Shown here: positions 41,091-49,629 of the stretch, piece by piece
Layout: the number at the start of each line of letters is the position of its first letter
Numbering within the stretch: position 1 is the first letter of the stretch
From: an uncultured Lachnospiraceae bacterium
GTDB taxonomy: Bacteria; Bacillota; Clostridia; Lachnospirales; Lachnospiraceae
Assembly: GCA_902779575.1 (NCBI GenBank)
Contig: CACZBW010000002.1
Coordinates: 108,367 to 172,366, forward strand
DNA: 64,000 nt
Direction: 5' to 3'
Translations under genes and position numbers: made by a program
Notes under the pieces: model-generated
Databases searched by the model: none
Seen by the model: the letters and a program-made list of their open reading frames with translations, nothing else
Told to the model about the DNA's origin: nothing

Positions 41091-41208
41091 TAACATGCAT
41101 TCCATACGTTTTATTCCGCATGCCAGAACAGTTTCAGGTCAGGCAGATAGATACGCCTGAGGGAAAGGAAAAAGCTGACTGACCCGGATGGGGGGGAAAG
41201 GGAAAAGC

Positions 41209-42129
41209 ATGGCAGAACTGCATGAACTGTCGCAGGACCGGCGGCTGCGCAACCATTTCAATATCGACAAGCGGAGACGGACAAGCCGGCATATCCAGCC
41301 GGATCCGCACTTTCACTCCTATTATGAATTTTATTATCTGATCGACGGCGCCTGCCGTTTTTTTGTACTCGATACCATGTATACCCTGGCATCGGGAGAT
41401 CTTCTGATCTGCGCGCCGGGAGAGTATCACAGGAATTCCTACTACGGCTCCCAGATGCACGACCGTTTCACTGTCTACTTTGATTCGTACCGGATTACGG
41501 AAGAGTTAGTCCCCTACCTGGGATTTCTGCCGGACGCTCCCGGCGGCCGGCGCCAGTATCATATCCCGGAGCACCTTCAGGAAGATTTTCTGGATCTCCA
41601 GAATTACATGCTGCACCAGTATCAGCTGGATTCCCCGGAGGGGGAATTTTCCCTGGTTCACCTGCTGCCGGTCTATCTGATGTTCATTCACCAGAACGCG
41701 CAGCCGGCTGCAATGGAAAATCAGCAGACCAACCAGACGGAGCAGGCTCTGCAGGCGGCAGCCCAGTACATTGCCTCGCATTTCAGCGACGCGATCACGC
41801 TGGATCAGGTTTCCAGGCTCGCCGGCTTCTCTCCCACTTACTTCTCCAGGAGATTCAAGGACTTCGCCGGCATCAGCTTCAGCAGTTATCTCACCCATAT
41901 CCGGCTGCGTGAGGCCGCTTCCATGCTGCGCGGCACGGAGCTGCCCATCTCTGAAATCTCCCAGAGCTGCGGCTTCTCGGGCGCGAACTATTTCGGGGAC
42001 GTCTTCCGCCTGGCTTACGGAATCTCTCCGCGTGAATACAGGAGGAAGGAAGAGGTCGAGCAAAAAGAGCGGCCCCTGTTCCGGACGGCCGGCGGTATCC
42101 GGAGCCTGTCCCCCTTCCGTTCGGGATAA
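41209..42129 (+). CDS. AraC-family regulator of the pectin locus
   Basis: A 306-residue regulator. Residues about 25-120 form a cupin sugar-sensing domain (HIQPDPHFHSYYEFYYLIDG, ICAPGEYHRNSYYG) and about 190-290 hold the two helix-turn-helix units (ITLDQVSRLAGFSPTYFSRR, ISEISQSCGFSGANYFGDVF). GGGGGGAAAGGGAAAAGC precedes the ATG at 41209. It faces away from the pectin operon and shares the 446-base control region, so it probably activates that operon in response to galacturonate products. The isomerase gene follows 99 bases later. Confidence 0.9.
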   Translation: MAELHELSQDRRLRNHFNIDKRRRTSRHIQPDPHFHSYYEFYYLIDGACRFFVLDTMYTLASGDLLICAPGEYHRNSYYGSQMHDRFTVYFDSYRITEELVPYLGFLPDAPGGRRQYHIPEHLQEDFLDLQNYMLHQYQLDSPEGEFSLVHLLPVYLMFIHQNAQPAAMENQQTNQTEQALQAAAQYIASHFSDAITLDQVSRLAGFSPTYFSRRFKDFAGISFSSYLTHIRLREAASMLRGTELPISEISQSCGFSGANYFGDVFRLAYGISPREYRRKEEVEQKERPLFRTAGGIRSLSPFRSG

Positions 42130-42228
42130 ATCCCCGGGGCTGCGCCTCAAAAGTATCGTTATGAAATGTTCACTGGAGTTTTTTATTAAGATATCAGAAT
42201 AAAGATTGCACAAGAAAGGGGAATCCGA

Positions 42229-43071
42229 ATGATCCAGTTTGGTATGCGCGGACACGACATCTGTCCCAAAGGGCCGCTTACGCAGGTCCTTGACAGTTTT
42301 GAGGCACTTGGAATTGAGCATATTCAGCTTGCGCCGGGAAAATCCTTCAGTGATTACGATTTCTCTGCCGGGCATTACAGCACCGGCCTGGGCTGGTATC
42401 TGGGGCGGGAGCTTGCCGCGAGACATCTGCATGTTGCCGTTCTCGGCTGCTATATCAATCCGGCCAGTCCCGACCCGGACACGCGGGAAAAGGCCATCCT
42501 CCGTTTCATCGATCATCTTCGATACGCAAAGCGGATCGGAGCAGATATGGTCGGCACCGAGACAGGGCGCTTCAGCGCGGATTTTTCCGTCACGCCGGCT
42601 ACCCGGACCGAAGAATGCTATCAGACCGTACTGGAGAGTTTCCGCAGGATTGTCCGCGCCGCGGAACAGATCGGCGTGACCGTAGGCGTAGAGGGGGTAT
42701 TCGACCACACCCTTTACAATCCGAAGATGATGAAACGCTTCCTCGACGACATCGATTCCGAAAATGTTGAAGTCATCCTGGACGCCGTGAATCTGATTCC
42801 CCCGGAAGCGGAATTTGACCCTGACATGCAGACCCGGATCATCGCCGAGGCTTTCGAACTCTACGGACGCCGGATCAGTGTCCTCCACCTGAAGGATTTT
42901 GTGTTTGAAGGCAGCAGGCAGCTCTACCGCCATCCCGGAGAAGGACATTTCCATTATCCGGCGCTAATGCAGCAGATCCGAAACGGAAAGCCGGGAATCA
43001 TCGGACTTCTCGAAAACTCCACCCCTGATCTCTATCGCCGTGACTGCGAATACCTGAAAAATCAGCTTTAA
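42229..43071 (+). CDS. Sugar phosphate isomerase/epimerase (xylose isomerase-like TIM barrel)
   Basis: A 280-residue AP-endonuclease-2/xylose-isomerase-type barrel. Metal ligands are expected at Glu in GVTVGVEGVFDH, Asp in VEVILDAVNLI, His in ISVLHLKDF and Glu in GLLENSTP. Such enzymes isomerise or epimerise sugars, keto acids or inositols. Placed after the AraC regulator of a pectin locus, it may act on a uronate intermediate or on a side-chain sugar, but this is not determinable. AGAAAGGGG lies before the ATG. It ends before a bidirectional terminator. Confidence 0.85.
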   Translation: MIQFGMRGHDICPKGPLTQVLDSFEALGIEHIQLAPGKSFSDYDFSAGHYSTGLGWYLGRELAARHLHVAVLGCYINPASPDPDTREKAILRFIDHLRYAKRIGADMVGTETGRFSADFSVTPATRTEECYQTVLESFRRIVRAAEQIGVTVGVEGVFDHTLYNPKMMKRFLDDIDSENVEVILDAVNLIPPEAEFDPDMQTRIIAEAFELYGRRISVLHLKDFVFEGSRQLYRHPGEGHFHYPALMQQIRNGKPGIIGLLENSTPDLYRRDCEYLKNQL

Positions 43072-43157
43072 CTAAAGATCCAAACGTTCTGTTTTTGAGC
43101 AAACCGGCGTTTCCATGAGTTTAAAAAAGTACTGAAGATTGGGCACTGACGAATGGA

Positions 43158-43224
43158 AAAAAAGCAGCCCGGCAGACTGATGTCATCTTAACTGAATGGC
43201 ATCGTCCCTCCGGGCTTGCTTTTA
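43158..43224. terminator. Bidirectional terminator with long stem
   Basis: AAAAGCAGCCCGG pairs with CCGGGCTTGCTTTT (one bulge), and GATGTCAT pairs with ATGGCATC inside it. Oligo-A and oligo-T flanks serve the convergent isomerase and phosphoesterase genes. Confidence 0.8.
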
Positions 43225-43250
43225 ATTTCAGATCTGTTAAATCTGCCCTG

Positions 43251-44381
43251 TTAATTCAGGCCTGTTACTGTGAGTTTTGCGGAATTTTTCGGATGATTCT
43301 CAATCACGGCTTTAATCCATGGTCCGTAATTGTCGTCCCACAGCGCCTCAATCATTTTTTCATAATAGGGATCATTCAGGATCCGGTCCGCGCTGTCTCC
43401 CAGCATCCCTTCCGTATAAGCCTTCAGGAAGAAAGTCAGAAGATTCAGCATCCCCTCGGTTTCTTCCTGACTGTCGCCCTGCAGGAGAGCGCGGAAGGAT
43501 TCTGCCTGCTTCCTGCCCCTCTCTTCCTCTTCCCGCGAAAGCTTTTCCGCAAGGCCTTCCGCCCCGTACTTCGCGAAATCAATCGGCAGCGTACGGTAAT
43601 CTGCTGTTCCGCCGCGGATTTCGATAAGGCCCAGAGTATGCGGCGCAGAAAGGGGCATCGCTCCGGTAAGCTCATACATCCCGTCCAGTTCCAGAAGGTT
43701 CTGGCTGTGATAGTGACCGGACAGGAGAAGCTTTACGCCGTATTCCTTCAGAAGGCCCGCCAGGGCGCTGTTCCGCTCTCCCTCCCCCGCAAAGTTCAGG
43801 GTACTGTGATGGGAGAGATATACCATCGGATACGCGCTGTATTTTTCCAGCATCTCGCCCAGCCAGCTCAGGGAAGCAGGCGAATACTGCCCCTCTCCCT
43901 CCGGATTCAGAGAGCTGTCGTCCATGGCAAAAAACACGACGCCGTCCGACACGGCGACATAACTCAGCGAGTCCGGATCCCGGTCAAGAGGATCGATCAG
44001 GTCAAAATAACAGTCTTCAAAGTCTGCGGGATCCGAGCGGTCAAAATCATGATTCCCTGTTGTCAGGATGATCTGTATCCCCGCATCCCTGACTTGCTGA
44101 AGTTTCAGGGCCAGTTCCATGCAGTCGGCCGGCGCGCCGGAATTCGTATTGTCCCCGGTCAGAATGAATACGTCCGGCTTCATGCTGATCACCTGGTCGA
44201 TCAGCGCCTGCGTTATCTCATCCGCATATGCCATGCCCGGGATGATAAGGGGACTCTGCCCAGAGTTTTTTGTATAATGCAGGTCTGTTGTCACGACTGC
44301 GCTCATGGCGGAAATATTCCGGAATGAAGGGGCGGCGCCGAGAAAACAGATACAGAAAAGACAGATCAGCAGTTTCTTCAT
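43251..44381 (-). CDS. Exported calcineurin-like metallophosphoesterase
   Basis: A 376-residue phosphoesterase with an N-terminal hydrophobic segment (MKKLLICLFCICFLGAAPSF) that is a signal peptide or anchor. The dimetal motifs are complete: TTDLHY, ILTGDNTNSG, TTGNHDFD, YLSHHS and LSGHYHS. It probably cleaves phosphomonoesters or diesters at the cell surface. The ATG directly follows the TGA of the metallo-hydrolase gene, so the two are coupled. Substrate unknown. Confidence 0.9.
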   Translation of the reverse strand: MKKLLICLFCICFLGAAPSFRNISAMSAVVTTDLHYTKNSGQSPLIIPGMAYADEITQALIDQVISMKPDVFILTGDNTNSGAPADCMELALKLQQVRDAGIQIILTTGNHDFDRSDPADFEDCYFDLIDPLDRDPDSLSYVAVSDGVVFFAMDDSSLNPEGEGQYSPASLSWLGEMLEKYSAYPMVYLSHHSTLNFAGEGERNSALAGLLKEYGVKLLLSGHYHSQNLLELDGMYELTGAMPLSAPHTLGLIEIRGGTADYRTLPIDFAKYGAEGLAEKLSREEEERGRKQAESFRALLQGDSQEETEGMLNLLTFFLKAYTEGMLGDSADRILNDPYYEKMIEALWDDNYGPWIKAVIENHPKNSAKLTVTGLN

Positions 44382-45230
44382 TCATCGCCCCTTAATCTCG
44401 ATCCTGTCCAGGATTCCCTGCACGCCTACATTGCGGTGCGTCAGGTACATCCGCACGACATCCTCGATCAGTACTTCCCCCGCTCCCGTCTTTTTCCGGA
44501 TCTTCTGCAGAGAGAATCCCCGGTCCGTGTATTTTATTATCTTCTCAACCAGTGCGTACAGTTCCTGATGAACAGTGCCCACTTCTTTTTCTGCTTCCGG
44601 CACTGCTTTTTTATTTCCTTCTGCCCCAGCGCCTTCCTTCTTTTCCTGTCGAGGATGCGCAGTTTTCGCATGCCCATAGTATATGGTCACGGGATCTGCC
44701 TCGAGCAGCCGTTTCCAGCTCTTTTCGATCTTCGTTCCCGCGTGCAGCTCCAGTTCATACAGAGGATTCAGGTCTCCCACAAAAAGACTGCCGTCATCCA
44801 GAAGAAGGGAAATGCTGTCCTCACTGTGCCCCGGCGTGTGGATGATCTCGCCGTTAAGTCCCAGTTCTTCCAGAAACTCCCTGCTCTGCGAAAGAGGTAC
44901 GATCCTCAGATCCGCGTCCTTTACCGGTATAAAAAAGCGGTTATCTTCTTTCTGAAATATGTAATCCGACTGATGAATATAATCCTTCTGGACATCCGCC
45001 GCCGCAATCACGGGGCCCCGGGACGCAATCTCCTGGGCGATTCCCATATGGTCCGGATGGTAATGAGAGATCAGGATATAACGGATCTCCTGCAGAGAAC
45101 AGCCTGCCTCGCCGAGCGCCCTGCAGAACTGCGGAAATGTGCCTGCCCAGCCTGTGTCAAACAGAAGAAGGCCTTTCTTCCCCCTGACCAGATATGTATT
45201 TGTCGCGGAATATTTCAATTCTGTGACCAT
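44382..45230 (-). CDS. Metallo-beta-lactamase fold hydrolase
   Basis: A 282-residue cytoplasmic enzyme. The metal motif SHYHPDHMG is near residue 55, with HTPGHSEDS, VGDLNPL and YYGHAKTAHP completing the site. A Lys/Glu-rich linker follows and a C-terminal helical domain (EKIIKYTDRGFSLQKI) typical of RNase Z-like or lactonase relatives. The true substrate is unclear. It precedes the phosphoesterase, whose start touches its stop. Confidence 0.88.
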   Translation of the reverse strand: MVTELKYSATNTYLVRGKKGLLLFDTGWAGTFPQFCRALGEAGCSLQEIRYILISHYHPDHMGIAQEIASRGPVIAAADVQKDYIHQSDYIFQKEDNRFFIPVKDADLRIVPLSQSREFLEELGLNGEIIHTPGHSEDSISLLLDDGSLFVGDLNPLYELELHAGTKIEKSWKRLLEADPVTIYYGHAKTAHPRQEKKEGAGAEGNKKAVPEAEKEVGTVHQELYALVEKIIKYTDRGFSLQKIRKKTGAGEVLIEDVVRMYLTHRNVGVQGILDRIEIKGR

Positions 45231-45332
45231 CCTGTCCCCTGCTGCCCATATTATTTTGCCGGTTTCGATGCAAGTTTGCCGCAGCTGAAGCTGCGGGCAC
45301 AGGCCAGGGTCTGACCTGCGGTATACAGGCCT

Positions 45333-46271
45333 TTACCAGTACTTCACTTCCCGGAAAAGCGGAGTCGAAAAATAACGCTCGGCGGTATCCGGCAGAACGG
45401 TCACAACCGTTTTTCCCGGCCCCAGTTTCTTTGCCAGGCGAAGCGCCGCGCAGACATTGGTTCCGCTGGAAATACCGCACATGATACCTTCCAGGGAGGC
45501 GAGCTGCTTGGAAGTTTTAATCGCCTGCTCATCCTTTACAATGCAGATCTCATCGTAAATATCCTGATCGAGGATTCCCGGAATCAGCCCGTCCCCGATC
45601 CCCATCTGCAGATGCGTTCCGACAGAGCCTCCCGAGAGAATCGCGGCGTGCTCCGGCTCAACCGCCCAGATCTCAACATCCGGGTTGGCCTTGCGCAGAG
45701 TCTGTCCGATCCCGGTGATTGTACCGCCGGTCCCGATACCGGAACAGAAGCCGTCGATCTTCCTGCCGGCGTCCTTCAGAATCTCCTCCCCGGTCAGTCT
45801 CTGGATTTCCACATTTGCCGGATTTTCAAACTGCTGCGGCACATAAACCTTCGGATCCTCCTTCTGCATACGCTCCGCTATATTGACACATTCATTGATA
45901 CATTCCCCGATATTTCCGTCATCGTGTACCAGGACCACTTCTGCCCCGTAATGTTCGATGAGCTTCCTGCGTTCCTCGCTGACGGAATCAGGCATAATAA
46001 TCCTGACCCGGTAACCTCTCACCGCTCCGACCAGCGCCAGGCCGATTCCCTGGTTTCCGCTTGTCGGTTCCACGATTACACTGTCCGGCTGAAGAAGTCC
46101 CTGCTCCTCCGCTTTACAGATCATGGCGTATGCTGTCCTGGTCTTGATGGACCCGCCCACGTTCAGGCCTTCAAACTTGACCAGAACCTCGGCGCTGTCC
46201 TCATCCGTCATCCGGCCCAGCCGGATCAGCGGTGTATGTCCCAATGCATCCAGAATGTTGTCATATATCAT
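45333..46271 (-). CDS. cysK: Cysteine synthase-family PLP enzyme
   Basis: A 312-residue fold-type II PLP enzyme. It starts MIYDNILDALGHTPLIRLGRM, the CysK opening, has TSGNQGIGLALVG for substrate binding and ends with LPDTAERYFSTPLF. The PLP lysine sits in GGSIKTRTA, where standard O-acetylserine sulfhydrylases have SVKDR, so acceptor or donor preference may differ. CAGGAGACAGAAAA before ATG 46271 fixes the start over 46310. It stands alone. O-acetylserine sulfhydrylase is the best guess but relatives make beta-substituted amino acids. Confidence 0.85.
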   Translation of the reverse strand: MIYDNILDALGHTPLIRLGRMTDEDSAEVLVKFEGLNVGGSIKTRTAYAMICKAEEQGLLQPDSVIVEPTSGNQGIGLALVGAVRGYRVRIIMPDSVSEERRKLIEHYGAEVVLVHDDGNIGECINECVNIAERMQKEDPKVYVPQQFENPANVEIQRLTGEEILKDAGRKIDGFCSGIGTGGTITGIGQTLRKANPDVEIWAVEPEHAAILSGGSVGTHLQMGIGDGLIPGILDQDIYDEICIVKDEQAIKTSKQLASLEGIMCGISSGTNVCAALRLAKKLGPGKTVVTVLPDTAERYFSTPLFREVKYW

Positions 46272-46487
46272 TTTTCTGTCTCCTGTCAGCTGATATTTTG
46301 TAAATTGCATAGATGATAATATGCTGTTTCAACCATTTTACTACTGACCATGGCAATAATCCATAGCGAACCGGTCAGCTTCCAGATCCTCATCCGATTC
46401 CGGAATTACAGCAGGCATCCCGCAGCCGCTCTGTCCGCCAGTTCTCAAAAACTGACCCTGCAGGTACAGCCGCTGATCCCGGCTTCC

Positions 46488-47096
46488 TCACTCAAAAGGG
46501 GAGGTTGGAATCCTCATGTATCCCAGTTTTCTGTACTGCAGGAAGATAAGGATCGATGAAATCCCGGAAAATGCGTAACATGCCGCGGTCAGATATGCGG
46601 CTGCTCCCCCGGGGCCGCGCACGGCGGCAGCGGCGGCGGAAAAAGCGCAGAGCAGAAGCAGGCCCCCGTGAAAGAGAGGCATAATCTTAAGCTGGAAAGA
46701 GAGATCCATCAGCGCCCGGCTCGTCAGTACATTCTTTCTCAGGAGCAGCTGAATTACTCCCGAGACCTCAAAGAGTAAAAGCACAGCGGAGAGAAGGCTT
46801 CCCCCGAAGACAATCCGGTCCGCGCTGACATAGCTTTTCTGCAAAACAGCGCAGAAATAAAGCAGCACGCAGGCGACACACAGGATCCCGATACGGATCT
46901 TCGCCTTCTTCAGCTTAAGAGCGTCGTCGTTCGGAGCAAAATAATCCCCGATATAGCTGTATTCCATCCGGTAACCCTGCTTATTGTCAGCAGGAATCTT
47001 TTCCGCCTTATAGTTTCCCTCGATTTCCTCCCGGATGGTCGGAAACCAGGGCGACTTCTGATCCCGTCCGCTGTCCCTCTCTCTGTCTGATTCCAT
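46488..47096 (-). CDS. Unrecognised membrane protein with four helices
   Basis: A 202-residue protein. The first 65 residues are charged and probably cytoplasmic, followed by about four hydrophobic segments (IRIGILCVACVLLYFCAVL, FGGSLLSAVLLLFEVSGV, FHGGLLLLCAFSAAAAAV, AYLTAACYAFSGISSILIF). I do not recognise the family; a YIGDYFAPNDDALKLKK box before helix 1 looks conserved-like. GGGG sits before ATG 47096. It lies between tRNA-Thr and the cysteine synthase. Confidence 0.75.
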   Translation of the reverse strand: MESDRERDSGRDQKSPWFPTIREEIEGNYKAEKIPADNKQGYRMEYSYIGDYFAPNDDALKLKKAKIRIGILCVACVLLYFCAVLQKSYVSADRIVFGGSLLSAVLLLFEVSGVIQLLLRKNVLTSRALMDLSFQLKIMPLFHGGLLLLCAFSAAAAAVRGPGGAAAYLTAACYAFSGISSILIFLQYRKLGYMRIPTSPFE

Positions 47097-47327
47097 CTTT
47101 TCTGTACCCCTTTCCGGCATTCTGCTGCCGGCTGTCCGAATTCTAATCCCGGCAGCCGCACAGCCCGGCTGTCTGCCGCATCCCAGTTTAGCACGACAGC
47201 GGCCGGCTTAACAAGACGCAGAGAATCAGATGCGTACGGATGCAGTTCGACAACTGAAGCAAAGAAAAAGCCCGGCGGCTTCGTCCCGTCAGGCTTCCTG
47301 TACCCCAATCTTTCAGGCAATAAAAAA

Positions 47328-47400
47328 AGCTGCTAACCAGAATCGAACTGGTGACCTCCACATTACCAATGTGACGCTCTACCGACTGAGCCATAGCAGC
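47328..47400 (-). tRNA. trnT: tRNA-Thr(GGT)
   Basis: A full cloverleaf of 73 nt is readable on the minus strand: acceptor GCTGCTA/TAGCAGC, D-arm GCTCAGTCGGTAGAGC, anticodon loop TTGGTAA with anticodon GGT, T-arm CACCAGTTCGATTCTGGT-like. No CCA is encoded; seven T follow and serve as terminator. Confidence 0.97.
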
Positions 47401-47428
47401 TTATTGACATCTCTTGTCAACGAAAAGG

Positions 47429-47457
47429 ATTCTAACACAGGGCGGGATGCTTGTCAA
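47429..47457 (-). promoter_or_regulatory. Promoter of tRNA-Thr
   Basis: TTGACA (47452-47457), 17 bases, TAGAAT (47429-47434), starting transcription about 22 bases before the tRNA. It lies inside the hairpin at 47438-47484. Confidence 0.8.
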
Positions 47458-47484
47458 TCTGTTTTTTACAAACTTCCCGCCCTG
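47438..47484 (-). terminator. Stem-loop between secG and tRNA-Thr
   Basis: CAGGGCGGGA (complement at 47475-47484) and TCCCGCCCTG (at 47438-47447) form a perfect 10-bp stem about 80 bases past the secG stop. The 3' arm overlaps the tRNA promoter spacer. It may end secG transcripts. Confidence 0.5.
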
Positions 47485-47563
47485 AGAGGAATTCTTTTCC
47501 GGGTTCCGGTATGAACCATTACCGTTATAATCCCCGGGATCTGTCCGGGTCAGAAAGCAGAAA

Positions 47564-48079
47564 TTATTTCTCCGTCTCTGCTTCCGTTTCACTTTCAGCT
47601 TCTGTCTGAGCTGCCGCCTCAGCTGCCGCTTCCGCCTCGGTCTGTACGGCCGCTTCCGCTTCGGTCATAACTGCTTCCGCTTCCGTCTGCGCCGCTGCCT
47701 CAGCCTCAGTCATAACTGCTTCCGCTTCCGTCTGCACGGCCGCCTCTGCTTCGGTCATAACCGCTTCCGCCTCGGTCTGTGCTGCCTCTGCTTCCGTAAC
47801 TGCTTCTGTAGCCTTCTCAGTTACAGGAGTATTGTTCTTTGAAGAGGACTTGTCCGGAATCATGTTCAGTGCAAGCGCGATAATCAGAAAAGCTGCCGCA
47901 AGCAGTTTGGTGACTCTGACAAGAGTGCCTTCCATGGACTTGGACTTGTTCTTTCCCCAGTATGTATCACCGAGACCGCCGATCGAACCCAGTCCTGCTG
48001 CCTTTCCTTCCTGCATCAGAACGATGGCTGTCAGGGCAACGCAGACAACCAGAAAGATAATTGTCAGAAAAATCTTCAT
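47564..48079 (-). CDS. secG: SecG protein-export subunit with a repeat-rich C-terminal tail
   Basis: A 171-residue SecG; residues 1-78 are the normal protein with two membrane helices and the conserved MQEGKAAGLGSIGG and DTYWGKNKSKSMEG stretch between them. It supports SecYE during export. Residues 82-171 are an acidic tail of Thr, Glu, Ala and Gln, with three exact-length 15-residue units starting at Q101, Q116 and Q131 (QTEAEAVMTEAEAAV/A) and degenerate flanks. Usual Gram-positive SecG is about 75 residues. AAGGAGTGGAAGAAG sets the start at 48079. Confidence 0.92.
   Translation of the reverse strand: MKIFLTIIFLVVCVALTAIVLMQEGKAAGLGSIGGLGDTYWGKNKSKSMEGTLVRVTKLLAAAFLIIALALNMIPDKSSSKNNTPVTEKATEAVTEAEAAQTEAEAVMTEAEAAVQTEAEAVMTEAEAAAQTEAEAVMTEAEAAVQTEAEAAAEAAAQTEAESETEAETEK
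47645..47779 (-). repeat. Three tandem 45-bp repeats in secG
   Basis: The units encode 15 residues each and differ by a few silent or Val/Ala changes, so copy number may vary among strains by slippage without changing frame. Confidence 0.8.
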
Positions 48080-48189
48080 CTTCTTCCACTCCTTGTTAAT
48101 ATCAATGTATTGCTGCTGTTCACAGCCCTTCACACAACAGGCCGCAGCTCGGCAGAGAATGGCAGCAATGTATTCACAACATAAACGGT

Positions 48190-48219
48190 ATCATACCATA
48201 GATCCCATATCCGAATCAA
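48190..48219 (-). promoter_or_regulatory. Promoter of secG
   Basis: TTGATT (48214-48219), 18 bases, TATGAT (48190-48195). The leader of about 105 bases holds ATTGCTGC (complement 48162-48169) and its inverse (48109-48116). Confidence 0.6.
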
Positions 48220-48279
48220 GAGCAAAAAACCTTTGAAACAGGAAAGTTTCATCCAAAATCACGATTCACAGGATGCCGG

Positions 48280-49050
48280 TTATGACAGTCTCTGCCGCAC
48301 GATTTCATAGGCCAGCACACCGGCCGCGACAGAAGCATTCAGGGAATCAATCTCACCCCGGACGGGAATTGCCGCCGTGAAGTCACATTTCTCCCTGACC
48401 AGTCTTCCGACGCCTTCTCCTTCATTGCCGATCACAACTCCGATCGGCCCTTTCAGGTTCAGCCTGTACATCAGTTCCCCGTTCATATCTGCGCAGACAA
48501 ACCAGATCCCTTCTTTTTTCAGGGCTTCAATCGTCTGGCTAAGATTGTTTACTCTGGCAACCGGCGTAAAACTGACCGCGCCGGCGGATGCTTTCACGGC
48601 CGTAGGCGTCAGGCCTGCCGCCCGCCGCTTCGGGATAATCACGCCATGGGCGCCCGCCAGGTTTGCCGTACGGATAATCGCTCCCAGATTATGCGGATCC
48701 TCGATATTGTCCAGGAGAAAGATAAACGGATCCTCCCCTTTCTTTCTCGCATTGTCCAGGATATCATCAAGTTCCGCGTATTCATAAGCCGCCGCGTGGG
48801 CGATCACGCCCTGGTGTCTGCCGGTCTCCGACATCTGGTCAAGGCGTTCTTTTGAGACATAACTGATGATGGCGTCCGTCTTTTTTGCCATCTGGACCAG
48901 GGCCAGAACCGGGCCGTCCCGCAGGCCGTCCTGAACATACAGGCGTTCAATGGGCCTGCCGGCGCGAAACGCCTCCTTTATGGGATTTCGTCCTTCGACT
49001 ATGAATTCTTCTGCGGGAATATCGTTCCCGTTCTTTTCACGGTCTGTCAT
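48280..49050 (-). CDS. rlmB: 23S rRNA (guanosine-2'-O)-methyltransferase RlmB
   Basis: A 256-residue SPOUT methyltransferase. The N-terminal domain (EFIVEGRNPIKEAFRAG) binds rRNA; the knot motifs are NLGAIIRTANLAG, VVIGNEGEGV and DSLNASVAAGVLAYE. It methylates a guanosine of the 23S rRNA peptidyl-transferase centre region from S-adenosylmethionine. It follows mrnC in the classic cysS-mrnC-rlmB order. AGAAGAGCAGAGAG is before the ATG. Confidence 0.95.
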   Translation of the reverse strand: MTDREKNGNDIPAEEFIVEGRNPIKEAFRAGRPIERLYVQDGLRDGPVLALVQMAKKTDAIISYVSKERLDQMSETGRHQGVIAHAAAYEYAELDDILDNARKKGEDPFIFLLDNIEDPHNLGAIIRTANLAGAHGVIIPKRRAAGLTPTAVKASAGAVSFTPVARVNNLSQTIEALKKEGIWFVCADMNGELMYRLNLKGPIGVVIGNEGEGVGRLVREKCDFTAAIPVRGEIDSLNASVAAGVLAYEIVRQRLS

Positions 49051-49134
49051 CTCTCTGCTCTTCTTTTCTTTCTTTAAATTTTTATAGACTATACTCTAAT
49101 ATGGAAGGAATCCACGACACTGGTCCGCTTTCCC

Positions 49135-49629
49135 TCACAGCGCATTCCGGAGCAGTTCCGTGATCCTGCCATAACGCTTTTTAAGGTACAGGTATCCGAT
49201 CAGTGCTTCCAGCCCGGTCGCCTCCAGATATTCTCTGCGCTCCGCGTTTTTTGCGCTGTGTCCCGGACTGGAATTGCGGCCCCGCCTCATGACCGCCGCT
49301 TCCTCTTCTGTCAGAAGCGGGCCGATCTCTTCCGCGATCCTGGCCTGATTCCTGGCGTTTACCACAGCCGTCGCTTTCCGGTGCAGTCTGTCGGGGCTCA
49401 TATTCGCATTTTTTACAATCTGCGTCCGCACCAGCAGGTCGAATACCGTATCTCCGAGCCACGCAAGCGTAAGGGGGGAATACTGGCTCCAGTCATGCTC
49501 CGGCAGATCAAATGTACTGCTGATTATACTGTCAAAATCCGTCTCGCACAGGGTCCGTCCGGTATCATCCGGCCGTTCCGCTCCCGGATCATCCCCTGAC
49601 TGCTTTAAGCTGCTCAGCTTCTCTTCCAT
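49135..49629 (-). CDS. mrnC: Mini-ribonuclease III
   Basis: A 164-residue RNase III without a double-strand RNA-binding domain, which matures 23S rRNA ends. The catalytic block SPLTLAWLGDTVFDLLVR and LEATGLEALIGYLYL hold the acidic residues; RGRNSSPGHSAKNA lies between. The first 40 residues are an unusual acidic, serine-rich extension. Its start lies inside the last codons of cysS (16-base overlap) with AAGGAG four bases before. Confidence 0.95.
   Translation of the reverse strand: MEEKLSSLKQSGDDPGAERPDDTGRTLCETDFDSIISSTFDLPEHDWSQYSPLTLAWLGDTVFDLLVRTQIVKNANMSPDRLHRKATAVVNARNQARIAEEIGPLLTEEEAAVMRRGRNSSPGHSAKNAERREYLEATGLEALIGYLYLKKRYGRITELLRNAL

Larger units (their letters stand above)
40763..41208. 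other. Divergent control region of the pectin locus
   Basis: 446 bases without a standard gene. It holds a strong minus promoter (40921-40949), a duplicated leader segment (40793-40817 and 40850-40873), a 6-bp hairpin GCGGAC/GTCCGC (40874-40892), a plus-strand TAAAAT box (41027-41032) and a 12-codon ORF (41052-41090) followed by an inverted repeat. An AraC regulator gene follows, so operators are expected here. Confidence 0.7.

Noticed and set aside
41506-42954. 482-codon minus-strand frame under the AraC and isomerase genes
   Set aside because: Both plus-strand genes have full domain motifs and ribosome sites; the minus frame has none.
47592-47800. CRISPR array or intergenic satellite
   Set aside because: The repeats lie in frame in the secG tail without spacers; no CRISPR is seen in the window.
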